This document shows positions 41,119 through 49,709 of a stretch of 64,000 nucleotides of DNA, one piece after another. The notes below the pieces were generated by a model that was not told the origin of the DNA, did no database searches, and saw nothing but the letters and a program-made list of their open reading frames with translations. The position numbers were made by a program, and so were the translations under genes. The DNA lies in the IMG/VR virus record IMGVR_UViG_3300026455_000008, positions 45,903 to 109,902 of that record. One strand, 5' to 3'. How positions within the stretch are numbered: position 1 is the stretch's first letter; the number at the start of each line of letters is the position of its first letter. This DNA comes from a virus.

Positions 41119-41493
41119 TCACTCAGGATCTGAGGCGGAGAAATCTAAAGCAGAGATGTTTGGCAGCAAACTAGCCAACGTCTCCCTGGTCAGGGTTAGA
41201 GTTCCACCGTCGAAGTCAACCAGAACTAGCATATCTAAAGAATATACAGATCTCGCACGCAAACTGAGCGAAAGCGATGCTTCCGGTGCCGCCGGCGAAT
41301 AGTCGAACGTTAGAATCTTTCTCTGATTGCCCTCGTCAGAGGAGTAATGTGCGACGACTCTGCTGATGTTGGCGTCAACGGTCCAGTAAAGATCCGTGGC
41401 CACTGGCGCAAGCGCAGATAAGGCAGATTTATCCAGAGTCAATGTTGTTGGCGTACCTTTTACTACAGATCCAGAGAAGTTTAGTAAAGCCAT
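41119..41493 (-). CDS. Small beta-rich structural protein, 124 aa
   Basis: The start was set at MALLNFSGSVVKGTPTTLTL with CGAGGACC upstream. It appears wholly beta (DLYWTVDANISRVVAHYSSD; ASLSLSLRARSVYSLDMLVL) and probably is a virion accessory or fibre-tip protein. No family is recognised. GTGA or ATGA overlap with the next gene suggests coupled translation. Confidence 0.65.
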   Translation of the reverse strand: MALLNFSGSVVKGTPTTLTLDKSALSALAPVATDLYWTVDANISRVVAHYSSDEGNQRKILTFDYSPAAPEASLSLSLRARSVYSLDMLVLVDFDGGTLTLTRETLASLLPNISALDFSASDPE

Positions 41494-41522
41494 GGTGGTC
41501 CTCGAATATATGGGCAATATTG

Positions 41523-42716
41523 TTATACTTTGGGGTAGAGAGAACGTAGATAGTTTAAAACCTCAGCTGATGTTCCAGAAAAATGAGATTTGGCGACCGT
41601 AGATCTGTGGCGCTTTACGGCCTTCGCTATCTCGTCGCGGTCTGGGACCCCGCCGCGACTCGCTATTCTCTCGCAGATCGTGTCTAACGATTCATCTATC
41701 GCGATAAGTTCGCATGGCCAAACTTGGCTGTATCTAGAGAATATAGTCGACGCCTTTCTAAATGGATCATAAAGTACTGGTTTGTCTGGGCATTGACTCG
41801 CGAGCTGCATTACCTTCAGGAGGTGCTGTTCCTTGGGCACCTTGTCAAAGGACACGTAGGAATAATGGTCTGAGAGCTGATTGCAGACCCATGATTTTCC
41901 GCTGCCAGAAGGCCCGCACACGATAATCAACCTGACTGGTGCGCTGTAGTTCGCGCGCATCCTTGCTATCCATTCATCGAACTGCGCCTCGGTGTTTTCG
42001 CGTCGACCGTACTCGTCATGAAACTCTTTATGATGTGCGTGGCATAGCGTGACGCCATTGCTTACGTCAAATCTACGCTCGACGCACCAGTGGAAGCCGT
42101 CTTTATGATGAACGGTTAAGTTGCTTTTACGCTTAACTATGCAGGCGGGCGCTGTGCACCTATTTTTATCGCGCTGTAAAACAGCGATCTCAAAAGCTTT
42201 ATATTCTGGTGAGCTTCGTTCTTTGCGCTGCCCCTCAACAGCCCATCCATCAAAATCTTCAACCTCAATACTACGAACAGTGCACGAAGCCTTTATCGCT
42301 CTTCGTAAAACTTCTTCTTTGGGGGCATTCTGATACCAGACCTTAGTCGCTTGAGATAGTTTTCGTTTGGCGGATTTAGTGTGCTTCCGACCTTTAAAGG
42401 GAGACTCCATCCCTTGTTTAGACCAGTGACTTTCACTCATCTTCCTTTTAGATTCTTCTGAGACAAACTTACTTTGGTTTCGCTTTGCCTTGATCATTTC
42501 TGGTCGGTTGTGGTGACACTTATAGCACAGCGCGTTTTTGCGCGACGCGCGCAATGTGATTACTCGCTCGACGCCGCAGGATGGGCAATTATCGATCACC
42601 TTTAGTTTCTTCTTGGAGATTTTGTTGGCGGATGCAAACTCAGCGTTCGTGCGGCGGCGGACTGACGGATCGATGTCGTATCCGAATACTTCTTTTGTAC
42701 GTTCACGATTTAGCAT
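41523..42716 (-). CDS. HNH homing-type endonuclease fused to a P-loop kinase-like domain
   Basis: A 397-aa protein. Residues ~40-75 are a zinc-ribbon (CPSCGVERV, LCYKCH). Then come KSKRKMSESHWSKQGMESPF and KSAKRKLSQA, NUMOD3-type DNA-binding repeats, and an HNH domain (LTVHHKDGFHWC, VTLCHAHHKEFHD). The last ~140 residues start with VRLIIVCGPSGSGKSWVCNQ, a Walker A motif in an AAA/nucleoside-kinase style domain ending SAEVLNYLRSLYPKV. The first part is typical of free-standing homing endonucleases; the kinase-like end is not. The gene lies between the MCP terminator and the tail-side structural genes, with its own promoter box. Confidence 0.75.
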   Translation of the reverse strand: MLNRERTKEVFGYDIDPSVRRRTNAEFASANKISKKKLKVIDNCPSCGVERVITLRASRKNALCYKCHHNRPEMIKAKRNQSKFVSEESKRKMSESHWSKQGMESPFKGRKHTKSAKRKLSQATKVWYQNAPKEEVLRRAIKASCTVRSIEVEDFDGWAVEGQRKERSSPEYKAFEIAVLQRDKNRCTAPACIVKRKSNLTVHHKDGFHWCVERRFDVSNGVTLCHAHHKEFHDEYGRRENTEAQFDEWIARMRANYSAPVRLIIVCGPSGSGKSWVCNQLSDHYSYVSFDKVPKEQHLLKVMQLASQCPDKPVLYDPFRKASTIFSRYSQVWPCELIAIDESLDTICERIASRGGVPDRDEIAKAVKRHRSTVAKSHFSGTSAEVLNYLRSLYPKV

Positions 42717-42736
42717 ATAAAGAACCCTCTTTGTCT

Positions 42737-42742
42737 ATTATA
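42737..42742 (-). promoter_or_regulatory. Candidate promoter -10 (TATAAT) before the HNH gene
   Basis: On the - strand, TCGTGTATAATAGAC lies 21 nt before the ATG, after the capsid terminator. No clear -35 hexamer is seen. This would drive the genes from HNH to the fibres. Confidence 0.45.
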
Positions 42743-42813
42743 CACGAAGAGCGGTCAGTATATTGTTAAAGTTGAAATCTTTACATAAGGTGCGTTGTTT
42801 GTGTAATGATAGA

Positions 42814-42843
42814 CAAAAAGGGCACCCTATAACGGGTGCCCTC
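42814..42843 (-). terminator. Rho-independent terminator after the major capsid gene
   Basis: On the - strand, GAGGGCACCCGTTATAGGGT then GCCCTTTTTG: an 8-bp GC-rich stem (GGGCACCC/GGGTGCCC), a 6-nt loop and a T5 run, ending 31 bp after the capsid stop codon. It marks the end of the head operon. Confidence 0.95.
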
Positions 42844-42873
42844 AGTATCACTTTAATCAGTGATCTTAATAAC

Positions 42874-44328
42874 TTACTTGCCAGCGTTCTTCATAACACC
42901 TTGGAAGCGAGGTGCGTAAACAAATAGCGCTCCGTACATGAGCAAAAGGAACTCTAAAGCCGTAGTCACGACGGCCAGGTTCATTTTTGCGAGAGGGGCA
43001 AGTTGCTTGAACTTCATCGACTCAGAGCTGAGGTCCAGCAAGAAAGCTTCGCCAAGTCCTGGGCGCTTCTTACCGGCGTCGACGATCGCGGAGATCCCGA
43101 GGCGGTAGTTGCCGATGAACTGAGCGGTCGTAGCTGCTCCACCGTTGGTGGTACGGTACAGCTTGAAGTACTTCACGCTGGAGGGGACGGCGCCCGTGAT
43201 CGCGATGGTGACGCTTTGGCCAGCGGTGGCGGTAACAGCGGAAGTGGTGAGAACTGGGGCAGACTCACCAAAGTCATTGCACAGCGTCAAGGCGTAGTGG
43301 TACGTACCGGCGGCGAGGTCGGAGCCTGCGCCAGCGGCAGTTCCAGCGATGCTGAGACCAGCAACGCCAGGAGCATTGGCGTTCACGGCAGAGGCGCGAA
43401 CCTGCTGACGAGGACGGAGGAAGAGGTTTGGCTTGAGGTCGATCGCGCCAGCGGTCGTGGTCACTTTCGACACGTCGTAGCCGACAGTTTGACCGCTGAG
43501 ACCTGGCTCAGAGCGGAACTGAGGATAGAACTGACGAACGAAAGCGGAGATCACGATTGGCTCAGCGTGGAACTGAGTAGGCGAACCGAAGTTCTCAAGA
43601 GCTTTAACAGCGAGGGTCTCGATGTCGTCTTGAGCGAGGGTTGCACCGGCGAGGTCAAGAACGATCGAGGAGGACTCAGCGCCCCAACCTTGGAAGTCCT
43701 TGGAGATGAATTGGCTGTCGGTGTCACCTTTGAGGATCTGCTGGAGCAGACCAGACATCGCGATGGTGTTGACCGGAAGGTCAGCAGTCGCGCCGGTTTG
43801 TGCACCGGTGGCGTCGGTGAAGTGCGCGTTACCCCAGTAGAGTTCGCGCTCGACGTTTTTCAGAAGGTCCATAGTTCCTTCTTTTGCTTGCTGAGCAACG
43901 ACGTCGCCCACAGAGGTGCGGACGAGGGTCATCTGGTGGCTCACCTTACGACGCTTACTGAAGAAGGCGATCCTTTGACCGTCACGTACGTACGTGGAGT
44001 CTTCTTCTTGGCCAGCGCCACCTTCACCGATGTAAGGCGAAGCGTCAGAGCCGTAACCGACGAGACGGTTGTACTGCTCAAACAGGTTGTAGGCTTTGTC
44101 GATGCTGAGGGCAGGCCACAGCTTCAGGTTTTTCATATCGAAGGTCACGACTTTAAGGGTCGATTCCAGCGATTCCGTTTGGATCACGCCACCGTAGGTG
44201 AGGTCGGTCGGGCGACCAGCGTAGCCGTAGCCAGCGCTGAGAGCCTTGTTGAGGTTTTCGACTTCAGCCTGGGAGACGAGACCTTGCTCCAGACCTTGCA
44301 TGATTTGATTAAGTGCGTCTTGATACAT
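42874..44328 (-). CDS. Major capsid protein (HK97-type) with Ig-like insertion
   Basis: This 484-aa protein has the look and place of an HK97-fold capsid protein: a helical N-terminal arm, a P-domain region (GTMDLLKNVERELYWGN; GLLQQILKGD), and an A-domain region (SSIVLDLAGATLAQDDIETL). Residues ~325-425 are an Ig/FN3-like insertion (AAGTYHYALTLCNDFGESAP; SVKYFKLYRTTNGGA), probably displayed on the capsid surface. Residues 27-56 carry the motif LNKALSAGYGYAG ... GGVIQTESLES, found also in the prohead protease. The gene is followed by a strong terminator and its codons are strongly biased, which suits the most abundant protein. Confidence 0.85.
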   Translation of the reverse strand: MYQDALNQIMQGLEQGLVSQAEVENLNKALSAGYGYAGRPTDLTYGGVIQTESLESTLKVVTFDMKNLKLWPALSIDKAYNLFEQYNRLVGYGSDASPYIGEGGAGQEEDSTYVRDGQRIAFFSKRRKVSHQMTLVRTSVGDVVAQQAKEGTMDLLKNVERELYWGNAHFTDATGAQTGATADLPVNTIAMSGLLQQILKGDTDSQFISKDFQGWGAESSSIVLDLAGATLAQDDIETLAVKALENFGSPTQFHAEPIVISAFVRQFYPQFRSEPGLSGQTVGYDVSKVTTTAGAIDLKPNLFLRPRQQVRASAVNANAPGVAGLSIAGTAAGAGSDLAAGTYHYALTLCNDFGESAPVLTTSAVTATAGQSVTIAITGAVPSSVKYFKLYRTTNGGAATTAQFIGNYRLGISAIVDAGKKRPGLGEAFLLDLSSESMKFKQLAPLAKMNLAVVTTALEFLLLMYGALFVYAPRFQGVMKNAGK

Positions 44329-44346
44329 ATTCTCTTATCTCCCTTA

Positions 44347-45087
44347 TTACTTAATGCCGTATTTGGTTGCGATTTCTTGCAGCTCGGATGCGGATCCGAT
44401 CTCTGCCTTGAGGACATCCTCAGTAGGAACTTCCTTACCTGATTTCTTTAGCGTGATGAGTTCGCCGAGAACTTGAGACTTGTTAAGCGGCTCAGCTTCG
44501 ACTGATCCTTTTGCTAGGGGCTGAACGTTTTTATACGTCGCGCCGCGAGCAGGAACCGGAGCATCTGCGAGCTTCTTAACAGCTTCGAGAACTTGGCTGA
44601 TTTGACTTTCAAGAGGAGCGACGCGAGCCTCGATTGACTTGGCAAGCTTCTTCTCCATCTTTTTCATCTTCTTCTCTTTATCTTCTTTGGCCATTTCGTT
44701 GACGCCTTCGGCTTTTTCAGCTTCTTCTTCGTCTTCTTCGTCGGCCTTGCCCATGTGTTTATCGTGTTCTGCTTTGCACATCTCACGCTTTTTCATGGCT
44801 TCTTTGTAAGCTTTTTCAGCTTTCTCGCACTCTTCCTCTGCCTTTTTATAAGCGTGTTCTGCTTTTTTGGCTTCGTCTTCGTGCTCTTCTTCTTCGTCTT
44901 CTTTATCTTCTTCTTTCTCATCTTCTTCGTCGGCTTTGCTGACCGCGTGAGTTTCAGTGGATCCGTCTGCGCCGTGATCCAGTTCAATCTCTTCCGCGGA
45001 AAAGCGATCGCTCTTCTTCAGAGCTTCGATCTCAGCAAGCGTCTCGTCGATAAGATCGGTAAGACTTTTAGCGAGATTCTTTTCCAT
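44347..45087 (-). CDS. Putative scaffolding protein, acidic coiled coil
   Basis: The protein (246 aa) is placed directly upstream of the capsid gene with TAGGAGGC before its ATG. The middle ~110 residues are a charged coiled coil (EEDEKEEDKEDEEEEHEDEA; AEKAYKEAMKKREMC), and the C-terminus (SASELQEIATKYGIK) is a short helix. Acidic helix with basic tail, next to the capsid gene, is a scaffold layout. EGVNEMAKED is shared with a small gene near 35.6 kb. It probably fills the procapsid and is removed by the protease (inference). Confidence 0.6.
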   Translation of the reverse strand: MEKNLAKSLTDLIDETLAEIEALKKSDRFSAEEIELDHGADGSTETHAVSKADEEDEKEEDKEDEEEEHEDEAKKAEHAYKKAEEECEKAEKAYKEAMKKREMCKAEHDKHMGKADEEDEEEAEKAEGVNEMAKEDKEKKMKKMEKKLAKSIEARVAPLESQISQVLEAVKKLADAPVPARGATYKNVQPLAKGSVEAEPLNKSQVLGELITLKKSGKEVPTEDVLKAEIGSASELQEIATKYGIK

Positions 45088-45106
45088 GGTAGTTGCCTCC
45101 TAAGCC

Positions 45107-45490
45107 TTATTGGCCCATCATCTTAAGGTCAGGGTGGCCAGCAAGACGAGCAAGTTCAGTAGCAGTGTCGCCAGCTTCGACAACGACGTCGTTAGCAAAA
45201 CGGGCGCAGCAAGCTAGAACTGCTAGGTCGGAAGCATTCACAAAAATGGCGGCGATAGAGTTTTCACCAGCAGCGCCTTTAACCTTAAGCGTGCCGGGGT
45301 TGCCGATGCCGATGCCGAGGAAAGGCGAAGTGTCGCCGTTCACACCGCCCATCGGGCTTTGGATGGAAGCGTCAACATAGCTGATGGTCAAACCAGCTGC
45401 GGTGACTGAGGTTGCGTTTCGAGTAGCCGCAACGCCAACTGCGTCGAGGTTTCTCTTAATCTTGTCGAGGACTTGCACTGGATTGCTCAT
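45107..45490 (-). CDS. Small head protein, 127 aa, decoration candidate
   Basis: Compact alpha/beta with an Ala- and Val-rich core (NPGTLKVKGAAGENSIAAIF; LAVLACCARFANDVVVEAGD). Placed between the protease side and the scaffold/capsid pair, transcribed with them, with AGGAGAAAAG before ATG. Biased codons suggest abundance. Head decoration or cement is the best guess. Confidence 0.6.
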   Translation of the reverse strand: MSNPVQVLDKIKRNLDAVGVAATRNATSVTAAGLTISYVDASIQSPMGGVNGDTSPFLGIGIGNPGTLKVKGAAGENSIAAIFVNASDLAVLACCARFANDVVVEAGDTATELARLAGHPDLKMMGQ

Positions 45491-45602
45491 CTCACTTTTC
45501 TCCTTAAAATCGAATGCACTAACATTCGTAGTTCAATATATCATGCTGCTATAGTTAAGCAGCAAATAACTCAAAAGTTATACTGTAAAAGTCATATTAA
45601 AA
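45491..45602 (-). promoter_or_regulatory. 112-bp leader of the capsid operon
   Basis: Between the 545-aa gene and the head trio. On the - strand it has AGTATAACTTTT near its start, two hairpins (GCTGCTTAACTATAGCAGC and CGAATG...CATTCG) and the strong Shine-Dalgarno AAGGAGAAAAG. GTATAA boxes like this stand before several - strand genes. A promoter for the capsid operon is likely. Confidence 0.4.
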
Positions 45603-47240
45603 CTATTTTGCTTTTTCTTTATTAATCTTTTTTAACTCCCTAAGACGATTAAATGCTTTTTGCGCAACCTCATCGTCTGAGTGACTTAAAAGTCGTTCAA
45701 TCACAGACTGATTTCCGTGCTGAAGAAAAGAATCTATGACTTGATTTCTGACCGCCGGATCTGGATGGTTGACCAGTTGATCAAGTGGATCGCCTGGTTG
45801 TTCTGCTTCTTTTGCCGCTTTAACACTCGGTATTTCACTTCTTAATTTCTTAGTTTCTTCAGAAATTTGTTTCTTTTGTTTTTGCGGAGCAGCTGGCGCG
45901 GCAGCAGTGCGTTGACTCGCTAAAGCTTGCTCGCGACTAAACTCCTTAAGAGGCGCCTTAGGCGTGACATTAGCAGAGGTTGGATCTCTCTCTTTTTGAT
46001 ATTCTTTAATATTTTCGCGAAGTTCTTTTTGTTCCCGTCTTACTGCTTCGGGATCAGATTCATCTATGGTCGACGTGCGCGATCTTTCTGGTCTTAGTTT
46101 TTCAATCTCTTCAATTTCTTTAGATGGTTTATCGTAAGCATTCATCTGCTGTCTAAATTCTGGACTCTTCAAATGCTCAGCAATAGCGGTTTTGACTTCG
46201 TTTTCTAGATCTTGTCTTTCGTGCATCTTGACTTTAAAATAAGGCTCTCCACCTGAAGCACCTTTGTGATGCACTTCTATTTCACCCACTGGTTTTCCAT
46301 CGTAGTGCACGAAGTGTCTACTTTTAGAAGGGCGCTCGGAGGACTTACCATAAGCTTCCATAATCGGTTTGCCAGCCAGTTGGAAGGAAAGACCTTGCTC
46401 TGATGACTCTCCGGAATAGCTGCGAACATAATCTTTTATTTGCGATTTTTCAGCTTGCTTCGCAGCGACTTGCATCGGTGACATTTCGCCCTGAGAAACA
46501 TAACGCTTAAGTTTTTTCTTATCTTTAGGCGTGAGTTCGATCTCGTTGCTTGGTGATCCGCCAATTCGGCGTCTTATATCGGCGAATGGATTAGCTTGCT
46601 CAGGGGTCAAACTTTCGAGGTAGTTAGCACGTTCAACTATTGCGTTTTCTAATCTTTTAGTATCGTTGGTAGTGTGGTCTGAACTGCCAGAACTAAGACT
46701 TTTAATGTGCGCCTGATGCATATCGCGCAAAGCCTGTATTTGAGGATCGTAAGAATGATTCTCCATGGCTGCTGCGGCTTGTTTTGATATCTCGCCGTGC
46801 TTTCCCTTTAAATCCTTTATACGACTATGCATTTTTGATTCTACAGTATCAAACACTTCTTCAGGAATGGCGCCGGGATTGTCCTTGATTCTGTTGTTTG
46901 CTTCCTGGTGGAAATTGTGCAGATCTTTTAGCTCTGCGTCGTCCGCGTAGTGATTCTGTATCAGGTTTGCCAAATCTTCGGGCAAGGGACGCTGAGCTTT
47001 TGGTTGTCTTAGGGAACTGTATTCTGCTGGTTGTTCTTTCGAAGGGGCGCGGGCGGGCTGTGCTTGAGCTGGAGTGAAAATTCTTGGCTGTGCAGCTTCT
47101 TGCGGTGTCGCGCTCTCAGTTTGCGTGCTCATCTGCCTGAGACGTTGGCCCATGGTTTGAGCCTTAACAAGCAGTTGAAATTCTTGGAGTTGTTTCTCCA
47201 AAGCGTTTATTTCTTGAAGTGCTTTTAGGTTCGAATCCAT
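45603..47240 (-). CDS. Large head-cluster protein, 545 aa
   Basis: A long, hydrophilic, mostly helical protein. The N-terminal ~40 residues are a coiled coil (ALQEINALEKQLQEFQLLVK). The middle has a possible globular part with LSFQLAGKPIMEAYGK and VHYDGKPVGEIEVHHKGA. The last ~100 residues (LDQLVNHPDPAVRNQVID; QSVIERLLSHSDDEVAQKA) are HEAT/armadillo-like repeats. No family is recognised. The gene lies between protease and capsid genes and may be an internal head protein. Confidence 0.65.
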   Translation of the reverse strand: MDSNLKALQEINALEKQLQEFQLLVKAQTMGQRLRQMSTQTESATPQEAAQPRIFTPAQAQPARAPSKEQPAEYSSLRQPKAQRPLPEDLANLIQNHYADDAELKDLHNFHQEANNRIKDNPGAIPEEVFDTVESKMHSRIKDLKGKHGEISKQAAAAMENHSYDPQIQALRDMHQAHIKSLSSGSSDHTTNDTKRLENAIVERANYLESLTPEQANPFADIRRRIGGSPSNEIELTPKDKKKLKRYVSQGEMSPMQVAAKQAEKSQIKDYVRSYSGESSEQGLSFQLAGKPIMEAYGKSSERPSKSRHFVHYDGKPVGEIEVHHKGASGGEPYFKVKMHERQDLENEVKTAIAEHLKSPEFRQQMNAYDKPSKEIEEIEKLRPERSRTSTIDESDPEAVRREQKELRENIKEYQKERDPTSANVTPKAPLKEFSREQALASQRTAAAPAAPQKQKKQISEETKKLRSEIPSVKAAKEAEQPGDPLDQLVNHPDPAVRNQVIDSFLQHGNQSVIERLLSHSDDEVAQKAFNRLRELKKINKEKAK

Positions 47241-47278
47241 ACCCTACCGCCCAGTGTTACCAGTATATAATACCAAGA

Positions 47279-48175
47279 TCACTTAGATAAGAAGAACTTA
47301 GTCAACGTGTCAAATGGAAAGCTCTTGTTGCATGATCGGCACTTTGTCTGGTGCGCCATGTAGACCTGCTCCTTGCCGCAGTTGGGGCAATCTATATATC
47401 TGAATGATCGACCTTGGTCTAAAGATTCAGTCTGAAGCACAGATCCACCGGCTCTAAGATTTGGCGTCTCTGCCCCACCGTAGCCGGCAGTGAGGGCTTT
47501 ATCTAACGACTCGGGCGAATTATTGTTTTTTTTTAAAGCGCTGACGGTCTCGTGTATCTTCTCGACGTTCTCGCGGATCTTGGCGATCGAGGTTCTTTGA
47601 GAAAGATCGATCAAGGCCGGAACATTGATCACAGCGTGCGGCGCGTAGGATTTGATGAGGTCGATCTCTTCGGCGGTTGGTGCAGACTTGGCGAGATCAA
47701 GGCCTTCGACCAAAGTATTTGAATTTGCTGGCGTAAATGTGAGCGCTAGCCCCCTAATCTTGGTTCTTGCTAGAACTCTTGGATCTTTCTTTCCTCTTTC
47801 TAAGATGCCGCCTTCTACTGAGCATTTTAGTTTGAGAGGAGAGTCGGTGCGGAATTGGTGCTTCAGGATCGCGGCTGCAGCCTTAGCGGAGCGATGATCT
47901 TCGTCGTCATAAAGCGTACCGGCAACATAAATATAGGGCGATTTAACTTTGTTCCAATAATATCGATGCCTATCATTCTCGCAGTCTTCTGGGCCGAAAA
48001 TCTTCTTTGCTTCAGTTATTCGACCAACGACATCTGGCAGTTTGTTGCTATGGTTGTCGTTGACGATTCCGCGACCCGCCAATAGGTCAGAAATATCAGC
48101 ACCTTGGATGTCTAATATCTCTGACTGCGTATCCCGAAGCGCGTTCGTCGCACAGGAATCAAATTTTGTGGCCAT
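47279..48175 (-). CDS. Prohead maturation protease with zinc-ribbon tail
   Basis: The 298-aa protein follows the T4 gp21/HK97 protease fold. GRGIVNDNHSNKLPDVVGRI contains the catalytic-type His42; PLKLKCSVEGGILER contains Ser119; LALTFTPANSNTLVEGLDL is the conserved end strand. Residues 224-254 hold LDKALTAGYGGAE ... GGSVLQTESLD, a motif shared with the capsid protein. The last 40 residues have a zinc-ribbon (CPNCGKE and CRSCNK). It would cleave scaffold and capsid N-termini in the procapsid. Shine-Dalgarno AAGGAT. Confidence 0.85.
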   Translation of the reverse strand: MATKFDSCATNALRDTQSEILDIQGADISDLLAGRGIVNDNHSNKLPDVVGRITEAKKIFGPEDCENDRHRYYWNKVKSPYIYVAGTLYDDEDHRSAKAAAAILKHQFRTDSPLKLKCSVEGGILERGKKDPRVLARTKIRGLALTFTPANSNTLVEGLDLAKSAPTAEEIDLIKSYAPHAVINVPALIDLSQRTSIAKIRENVEKIHETVSALKKNNNSPESLDKALTAGYGGAETPNLRAGGSVLQTESLDQGRSFRYIDCPNCGKEQVYMAHQTKCRSCNKSFPFDTLTKFFLSK

Positions 48176-48199
48176 AGTAAAATCCTTAATTCATTACTC

Positions 48200-49117
48200 T
48201 TATGATTCTACTGCGTAAGAAAACCTAAATCCTTTATACGGTTTTCCATTCTTAGCATAATATGAAATTACCCCAGGTTTAACGTTCAACCATTTAGCGG
48301 CGGCATGAACTGACTCAAATCGCATATTGTTATTTAAGCAAACAACAGATTTACGATTTACGGGCGTTAAGTTTATTTTATTTTTATGATTTGGGTTTTG
48401 CCACATTTGTTTTGACTTTTGAGATAAAAGCAATCTAGTCGATTCTGTTGCCTTTTTACCTGTTGCCGCTTTTCTTAATTTCTCAATGGTTTCTGGTCTG
48501 CATTTTAGACCCAGCGATCCTCGACCACCGCCTGTCGCTATGTTGACAATTGGAATATTTAAAAAACGCATCAGACAGATGGTTGCTATTTCTGCTTGCT
48601 CTAGTTCCTGCCTAGAGTTGAAACATTTTATTATTTTAACGAACCAGCCGCCCGCCTCGTTTACTGTTTTGTGCCAGTTGGTGTTTCTGCCTTTATTTAC
48701 TAAATACCTCCTAAATTGAGGACCGTGTTCTGAAGAGATGCCGACGTAGAAAAGTTTACCATTATCCACGCGATAATGTGCATAAAGATAATGCGTAAGT
48801 TTTTTAGATTCAATTATTGATATTGCAGTACGATCTCGTAAAGTCTTGGCAATTCTAAAATCTTCCCATCTCTTCGCGTTATAAGCAATAGTTTTTGCTC
48901 GACTTTCCGGCGAAGATCTGGTTTGTTTTATGGCTTTTTGATGCTTTTCTATGTATTCTGGCGAATACCTTACGCAATCCAGACAAAGTTTATAAACTTT
49001 ATTTTTAGGTTGATAGCCTCTATCAAGGCCGCACTTATCGCAAGAACATTTGAATTTCTTTATTACTTGACCAGATCTTTTTGTGTGCTTTATGAAGTCG
49101 TTAAAATCAACAGCCAT
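48200..49117 (-). CDS. GIY-YIG homing endonuclease
   Basis: The start was set at MAVDFND with GGAGG 5 nt upstream; an in-frame TTG lies in that Shine-Dalgarno. The 305-aa protein has a zinc-ribbon (CSCDKCGLDRG and LCLDC), a GIY-YIG nuclease domain (HYLYAHYRVDNGKLFYVGIS and Arg-rich RRYLVNKGRN), NUMOD3-type repeats (LRKAATGKKATESTRLLLSQ) and a C-terminal NUMOD1-like segment (FESVHAAAKWLNVKPGVISY). Placed between the prohead protease and a sigma-like gene, it is a free-standing mobile element. Confidence 0.85.
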   Translation of the reverse strand: MAVDFNDFIKHTKRSGQVIKKFKCSCDKCGLDRGYQPKNKVYKLCLDCVRYSPEYIEKHQKAIKQTRSSPESRAKTIAYNAKRWEDFRIAKTLRDRTAISIIESKKLTHYLYAHYRVDNGKLFYVGISSEHGPQFRRYLVNKGRNTNWHKTVNEAGGWFVKIIKCFNSRQELEQAEIATICLMRFLNIPIVNIATGGGRGSLGLKCRPETIEKLRKAATGKKATESTRLLLSQKSKQMWQNPNHKNKINLTPVNRKSVVCLNNNMRFESVHAAAKWLNVKPGVISYYAKNGKPYKGFRFSYAVES

Positions 49118-49191
49118 CTCACCCTCCAAATAGCTAAACAGCCAGATTTATTATACAAAATCCGACAGTTAACCGTTGTAGAGCGACACTG

Positions 49192-49608
49192 CTAGTCGCA
49201 ATAGACCGTCTCATCATCTAGCGAAAATGAGGACTCGACGACGGGTTCGTCTTTGTGCGACTCGCGTATTTCCTTGATGGCTTGGCAGGCTTGCAACTTA
49301 TTGATGGCACGTTCAGCGGTCTTCTTGACGGTGTCAGTGGAGACGTGCAGCATGGCTGCGATGTCGACATCTGACGATGGGGTTTCCGGCATGTGGTTGG
49401 CCTCGTACGAGAACCAGCAATATCCCGAAAGTTGATCATCTATAGCCCACGGACAACCTGGCAGAACTGCCTCTTCAGCCTCAGTGAGTTCTTTCTTAGA
49501 GGCTCGCAAGGTTTTAAGTCTGAGCACCGCCAGTGGACACCACTCGTTTGTTGGTTTGTCCAGCTTCCTGGGGCATCTAGATTTGAATCTTTCCTTTAGA
49601 TCGCTCAT
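49192..49608 (-). CDS. Cys-rich HTH protein, sigma region 4-like
   Basis: The start was set at MSDLKERF, since upstream codons run into the terminator. The 138-aa protein has four cysteines in the first half (RCPRKLDK, EWCPLAVL, PGCPWAID, GYCWFS), probably metal- or Fe-S-binding. It then has SSDVDIAAMLHVSTDTVKKT and AERAINKLQ, a sigma-70 region 4-like HTH. It could act with the separate sigma region-2-like protein at 11.8 kb. Its own promoter box AGTATAAC lies just after the terminator. Confidence 0.6.
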   Translation of the reverse strand: MSDLKERFKSRCPRKLDKPTNEWCPLAVLRLKTLRASKKELTEAEEAVLPGCPWAIDDQLSGYCWFSYEANHMPETPSSDVDIAAMLHVSTDTVKKTAERAINKLQACQAIKEIRESHKDEPVVESSFSLDDETVYCD

Positions 49609-49658
49609 CTTTGACTCGCAGCTGTTTGCTCTAGACGTTATACTCCGCAAGTCAATAT

Positions 49659-49687
49659 AAAAAACCAACCCCGATGTTGGGGGTTGG
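49659..49687 (-). terminator. Rho-independent terminator
   Basis: On the - strand, CCAACCCCCAACATCGGGGT then TGGTTTTTT: an 8-bp stem with CCAACCCC/GGGGTTGG, followed by T6. It ends the transcript from the terminase side and precedes the sigma-like gene. Confidence 0.95.
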
Positions 49688-49709
49688 TCTCAACTAGGTT
49701 TCGCTAGTG

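Noticed and set aside
43003-44442. Long + strand open frame (479 codons) opposite the capsid gene
   Set aside because: It is antisense to the strongly biased capsid gene; its sequence is Arg/Gly/Val-rich without motifs, as expected for a shadow frame of GC-biased codons.
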